The translations under genes were made by a program, and so were the position numbers. Positions 47,084-51,457 of a stretch of 51,457 nt of DNA are shown here, in pieces (position 1 is the first letter of the stretch; every line of letters starts with the position of its first letter). The DNA is from JAYUDN01 sp043739785 (lineage in GTDB: Bacteria > Patescibacteriota > Gracilibacteria > BD1-5 > UBA2023). Under the pieces are notes generated by a model. The model made no database searches and was not told the DNA's origin. It was given only the letters and a program-made list of their open reading frames with translations. The stretch spans positions 1-51,457 of the forward strand of contig JAYUDN010000003.1 of assembly GCA_043739785.1 (NCBI GenBank), in the 5' to 3' direction.

Positions 47084-48802
47084 ATGTACCCCATCCCACC
47101 AAACGAACATCTCGTAGAGAACAGAATCTGTAAGAAGTGTAATATTCCTTTTCCGATTACGGAAAAGGATAAGGAATTCTATGCAAAAGTTTCTCCTACT
47201 TTTCATGGGAAGAAATACATCATCCCTCCTCCGACTCTCTGTCCTGACTGCCGTGCACAGAGACGACTCTCCTTTCGCAATGAGAGGAAACTCTATAAGC
47301 GGAAGTGTGATGCTACGGGAAAGGATATTATCTCCGTGTACTCACCAGCCTCTCCTTTTACCGTATATGAGCAAGACTATTGGTGGAGTGATGTTTGGGA
47401 TCCGATGGACTATGGGAGGGAGTTTGACTTTACTCGAGGAGCATTTGAACAGTTCGGAGAGCTTATGGGGAAGGTGCCGAAGGTGAATATTATCAATAAG
47501 TGAAGTGAAAATAGCGACTATACGCATATTTCCGCCTTCAATAAGAATTGCTATCTGCTCGTAGAGAGCTCCAATAATGAAGATTCTTTGTATGGATACT
47601 GGCTTCAGAAATGAGAACATAATGTTGATTGTTCTTTCATGAATTCTTGTCAAAATTGTTATTGTACTCTAGACTGTGAGTGATGCTTTTGACTCAAATG
47701 GAGTCAAAATTGTAAGGGATGTTTAGAAAGTATCTTTCTGAGAGATTGTACCAATTGTCGCGATTGCATCGGATGTGTCTGACAACATGGAAAACAATAT
47801 ATGGTACTCAATAAGCAATACTCTCAATGACAATACGAAGATATATCAAAAAAAATTCAGTCTGATCGAGACATTTTTCTACAGATAGAGCGTGACTATA
47901 AGAATTTGAAACAAATAAGTCCACAGAAATATACTGAGATTCGAAGTTCAGAAAATAGCACTGGATGATATATCACTGATGCATCCAATATAAAGCAGAG
48001 CTTCGAAATCCATGATGCAAAGGATGTTGCATATTCCGTTCATGTGTGGTTCAATAGTGGTGATTGTTTTGATGTCGATACCGTATGACTTGATTCTTCA
48101 CATATTTATGAGTCGATCAATACTGCCGTGAACTCGAGTGGAAATAGTTTTTGTAATCGATGTTGGACGGTTTCTCAGAGCCTATTTGCTATCGATTGTG
48201 ATAATTCCTCCCACCTCTTCCTCTGCACCTGACTCCGCAACCAGTCTTACTGCATCTTCAACAAACAATACACCAAAGAAGAATATGAATTATTAGTACC
48301 GATGATTATTGAGCATATGCAGAAGACCGGAGAGTGGGGAGAATTTTTTCCAAGCTCAATTTCCCCATTTGGATACAACGAAACCGTAGCACAAGAGTAC
48401 TTTCCACTTGAAAAAGAACAAGCCAAGACACAACACTTCAACTGGAGTGACTATGAGGCACCATTTCCGAAGGTAGAGAAAGTGATACCAGCCAGTAAAC
48501 TTCCAGACGACATTACAAAGATTCCAGATGATATATTGAACTGGGCGATCGAGTGTGAGGTCTCTGGGAAACCATTCCGAATTATTAAACAGGAGTTAGA
48601 GTTCTACCGTAAACACCATCTCCCAATACCGAGAAGACATCCCGATGTACGGCATATGGACCGTATGAAACTGAGGAATCCGAGGAAGCTCTTTGAGAGG
48701 AAGTGTGATGGTTGCGGGAAGGATATGATTACTACTTACGCACCAGAGAGACCAGAGAGGGTGTACTGTGAGGAGTGCTATCTGAGGGAAGTAGCGGGGT
48801 AA
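47084..48802 (+). CDS. Cys-rich repeat protein with zinc ribbons at both ends (paralogue 1)
   Basis: 572 residues. The N-terminus has CKKC...CPDC (about residues 16-60), a zinc ribbon, followed by NERKLYKRKCDATGKDIISV; the C-terminus repeats the same idea (NPRKLFERKCDGCGKDMITT, then YCEEC). Between lie two copies of a unit ending in LNKQYSQGQYE and FNKQYTKEEYE, each preceded by a run of Cys (CTNCRDCIGC in the first). About ten UGA Gly codons. Such repeated short strands suggest a beta-helix. Not in a known pathway; two shorter relatives follow in tandem. Starts 5 nt after ruvA. Confidence 0.85.
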
Positions 48803-48859
48803 GAGAAATTTGCAAATGACGAGATATTTCAGATAATATTTGCACTATAAGTAAAGATT

Positions 48860-50350
48860 ATGTCTCGTATCACTCGTTTTGAGAACATCATGAAGGAAAA
48901 ACGTGCTCATACGCCTTTCCGAAAGTACCTCTATGAAATCGCGAGCTGGATTCCTCTCGTTCTCTATAAAAGAAAAGAAGATATTTCACGCTATCCAGAC
49001 ACTCCCCGAGCACCGAGGATCGTCCATGGGAAGCTCTATGATGCATCACGTGATGACCTTCTTCTCGTCGGGAGGGAGTATGATTTCTCGAAGGATTTTT
49101 TCACAAACTATGGACTCCTCTCGAGCCGTATACCACTCCCTTCACGTATGATCTATGCAAATGCAGAGAACTGTGACTATGCCGAGTCTGCCTGGATGTC
49201 AAAATCGGTCTATCTGAGCATCCTCGCGATCAGTGACTGTGAAAATATCCTCTACACCTTCTATGTCCAGGATAATGTGAAAAATGTGCTCAATAGTGTC
49301 ATGGTATGGGACCATTCTGAGAATGTCTACTTCTCAACAGCAGTGATCCAGGGATATCAAGTATTCTACTCGAAATATATCGTGAATTCATCGAATATCT
49401 GGTTCTCGACCAATCTCGTAGGATGTCGAGAGTGTATCCTATGCGATGGATTTGAAAATACCGAATACGCTATAGAAAATACCAAATATCCGAAAGAAGT
49501 ATACTTTGAAAAAAAGACAGAGATCCTCAGGAATAAGGCACTGTTCCATAAAAGATATGAATCACTCCAAACGGAAGGGAAAAATTTCTGAAGTACAAAC
49601 GTCGAAGGGCAATTTTGTATCTATTCAGAGGATGTCACCGATGGGTTTTTCTCCTATCGAGTGAAAAATGCACACAATATCTTCTTCGTCGGAGATAAAT
49701 GAGGACGCACAAATGTCTATGATACGCTCTGTTCGGATCAGGCTGGTGACGGTGACCTCTATGGATGTGTGAATCTCGGCTCCGCGTCGAACTGTTACTT
49801 CTCAGATAGTTTTATCGGACAGAGTCTGTACTACTCTTTCAACTGTATCGAGTGTAGTTTTTGTCTCGGATGTATCGGCCTCCAGAATAAATCTTTTTGT
49901 ATCCTGAATAAACAATACTCGAAAGAAGACTGGGAAATACTCGCAGAGAAGATATTTGCTCAGATGGAATGAGATGGGAGTCTTGGTAAATTCTTCCCGG
50001 CTTCGATGAATCCGTTCTACTTCAATGATAGTATGGCTCAACTCATTGACTCGAGCTTCACGAAGGAAGAAGTCGAATCCGCCGGATACCTCTGGCGAGA
50101 TGAGCCAATCAAAGTGGATATTCCCGAGTGACTGGAAGTAGTAAAGAGTACAGAGCTTGATCAGTTTCATGTTTTAGATGAAGCATGAATCTGGGAAATT
50201 GACTCCTCTATTCTTGATAAAGTCATCATCGATGAGAAGGGAAACTACTACCGTATCGTGAAGATGGAGTATGATTTCCTCTTGAAGTACGGGCTCCCAC
50301 TTCCGACGATGCACTGGCATGACCGGATGAAGATGGGATTTAATATATAA
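48860..50350 (+). CDS. Cys-rich repeat protein (paralogue 2)
   Basis: 496 residues, no zinc ribbons. Starts with a helix (FENIMKEKRAHTPFRKYLYEIASW) and YPDTPRAPRIV, then regular strands. It has two of the repeat units: a diverged one (NIWFSTNLVGCRECILCDGF, ending ENTKYPKEVY) and a good one (SLYYSFNCIECSFCLGCIGL, ending LNKQYSKEDWEIL). The spacing inside each unit and the NK-Y-(S/T)-K-E motif are shared with paralogues 1 and 3. The C-terminus (YYRIVKMEYDFLLKYGLPLP) resembles the end of paralogue 1 without its ribbon. Five TGA. Confidence 0.85.
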
Positions 50351-50352
50351 TT

Positions 50353-51457
50353 ATGCTTATGTCGAATATAACGTACTATGAAAAAATTATCCAGGAAAAG
50401 GTGAAACAGTCTTCTTTTCGAGATTTTTTAAAACAAGTAGCATCATGGTATACAGTAGGTTTCTACAAGGGAAAGGAAAGCATTTCTGTCTACCCTGAGA
50501 CCGATCGAGCCCCACAAGTTGTCTCACCGAAAGTATTCGGAGAGTCACTGGATACACTTACCGGTTTGGGATTTTCCTATGATATGAATCATTCATTCTT
50601 CGAAAACTATGCAAAGCTCTTTCATAGGGTTCCCTTTTCGGCACTCCGTCAATTTCCGGTTATCGAAAATGCAGAATATACCGATTCTTCCGGATGGTGA
50701 ACACATAATTGTTATCTCGATATCGGTGTGTTTGATGCGGAAAACGTATTCTATTCATTCGAAGTGAAAGAAAGCTGCCGAAATATTTTTAACAGCGTGA
50801 TGGTTTGGAATAGTTGCGAAAATGTCTATCAGTCAAACTGTATCGTACGCTCAAGTTTCGTATTTTACTCTCGATATATCCTCGACAGTAGCAACATATG
50901 GTTCTCGACTAATCTCGTGGGGTGTCATGACTGCATCTACTGTGATACTATCACGAATGCCTCGTACTGTATCCGAAATAAACCATACTCTAAAGAAGAG
51001 TTTGAAGTTATCAAGTCGAAAATGCTTCATGATCAAGATTGATTTGAGAAGTACTATAGTTGACTCCCGACTCACGGTGACAATCTCGTGAGTACCAATA
51101 CCACGGGGACATATATTACCAACTCAAGAAATGTCGAAAATGGATACTATTCTTATAATATTACCGAAGGAAAAAATACGATACTTGCTGGATCTGTCTG
51201 AGGGAACAATCACCTCTTTAATGTTATCGCTTCAGGGTCACCATTTTTCGATCATGGATACAATGTCATCAATTCAGGGATAGGAAATCATATGTATTGT
51301 TCGGATTTTATCGTCGGATCGAATATATACTACTCATACTTTCTCGAAAATTGTAACTTCTGCCTCGGATGTATCGGTCTCAAAAATAAATCGTATTGCA
51401 TCCTGAATAAACAATACACCAAGGAAGAATGGGAAATACTCGCAGAGAAAATATTTG
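50353..51457 (+). CDS. Cys-rich repeat protein (paralogue 3, cut by the window edge)
   Basis: 368 residues are visible before the right edge. It starts 2 nt after paralogue 2 (ATG 50353; ATG 50359 is an alternative) and has the same N-terminal helix (YYEKIIQEKVKQSSFRDFLK), YPETDRAPQVV and two repeat units (NIWFSTNLVGCHDCIYCDTI ending RNKPYSKEEFEVI, and NIYYSYFLENCNFCLGCIGL ending LNKQYTKEEWEIL). It is more similar to paralogue 2 than to 1. The three genes are probably one transcript with ruvA and the Nudix gene. Confidence 0.85.

Noticed and set aside
1..51457. UGA as tryptophan (table 4) or selenocysteine
   Set aside because: TGA falls at Gly positions such as Walker A and GG motifs, occurs many times per gene, and Trp is encoded by TGG normally.

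Overview
The window reads as a chromosomal segment of a Candidate Phyla Radiation bacterium that translates UGA as glycine (translation table 25), most likely a Gracilibacteria relative; Absconditabacteria share this code but are usually more AT-rich. The evidence is direct. Many conserved families are open only if TGA is sense, and TGA falls where the family has an invariant glycine: the Walker A loops of the VirD4-like (about 6596), VirB4-like (about 10058) and RarA-like (38305) ATPases, the VRGE motif of EarP, the GG of SecF, and TrxB, ComM, RuvA and SSB. All complete genes annotated here stop at TAA or TAG, none at TGA. All gene limits below use this code; a standard-code gene finder would break most genes into pieces.

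Layout. 1-4.7 kb (mostly minus): edge of a possible transposase, an unknown protein, thioredoxin reductase behind a Fur/PerR-like operator, a PH-domain membrane protein, TsaB-like and ComM. 4.9-11 kb (plus): a VirD4-like ATPase, a SpoIIE/RsbU-type phosphatase and a VirB4-like ATPase. 11-21 kb: tRNA-Met, EarP, Nudix, RNase R, two UGA-rich unknown genes, a DUF167 protein, an MtaB/MiaB-like methylthiotransferase, a membrane/coiled-coil protein and ribosomal protein S1. 21-26 kb: tRNA-His, RNase J and, upstream of it, a second RNase J-like protein without catalytic motifs, then a secreted zincin. 26-35 kb: an unknown UGA-rich gene, four small two-helix pilin-like proteins, SecG, a peptide-binding protein, TraC-N/PrgI-like T4SS parts and SecF. 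35-39 kb: tRNA-Arg, two tRNA-Leu, an IscU-like protein, RarA. 40-47 kb: DedA, PAP2, S20-IF3-L35-L20 operon, CsaB-like, SSB, Nudix, RuvA. 47 kb to the end: three tandem related Cys-rich repeat proteins.

How the genes fit together. VirD4, VirB4, PrgI, TraC-N and VirB2-like proteins form most of a minimal type IV secretion or DNA-uptake apparatus spread over three loci; ComM, SSB, RarA and RuvA could process incoming DNA. SecG and SecF serve export. RNase R and RNase J, its apparently dead paralogue, S1, IF3, L20, L35, S20, TsaB, MtaB, EarP and the tRNAs belong to RNA turnover and translation.

The most unusual feature is non-coding. Four of the five tRNA genes are followed, about 45-60 nt downstream, by a roughly 90-110 nt hairpin element. 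Its base is an inverted copy and then a direct copy of that same tRNA's T-arm, and the direct copy continues through the acceptor strand and CCA. The repeats differ between loci in step with the tRNA. Two of the elements, beside tRNA-His and tRNA-Leu(CAG), also share an almost identical internal hairpin. Other notable points are short repeats inserted in frame in genes and strong avoidance of UGA in ribosomal-protein genes compared with accessory genes.
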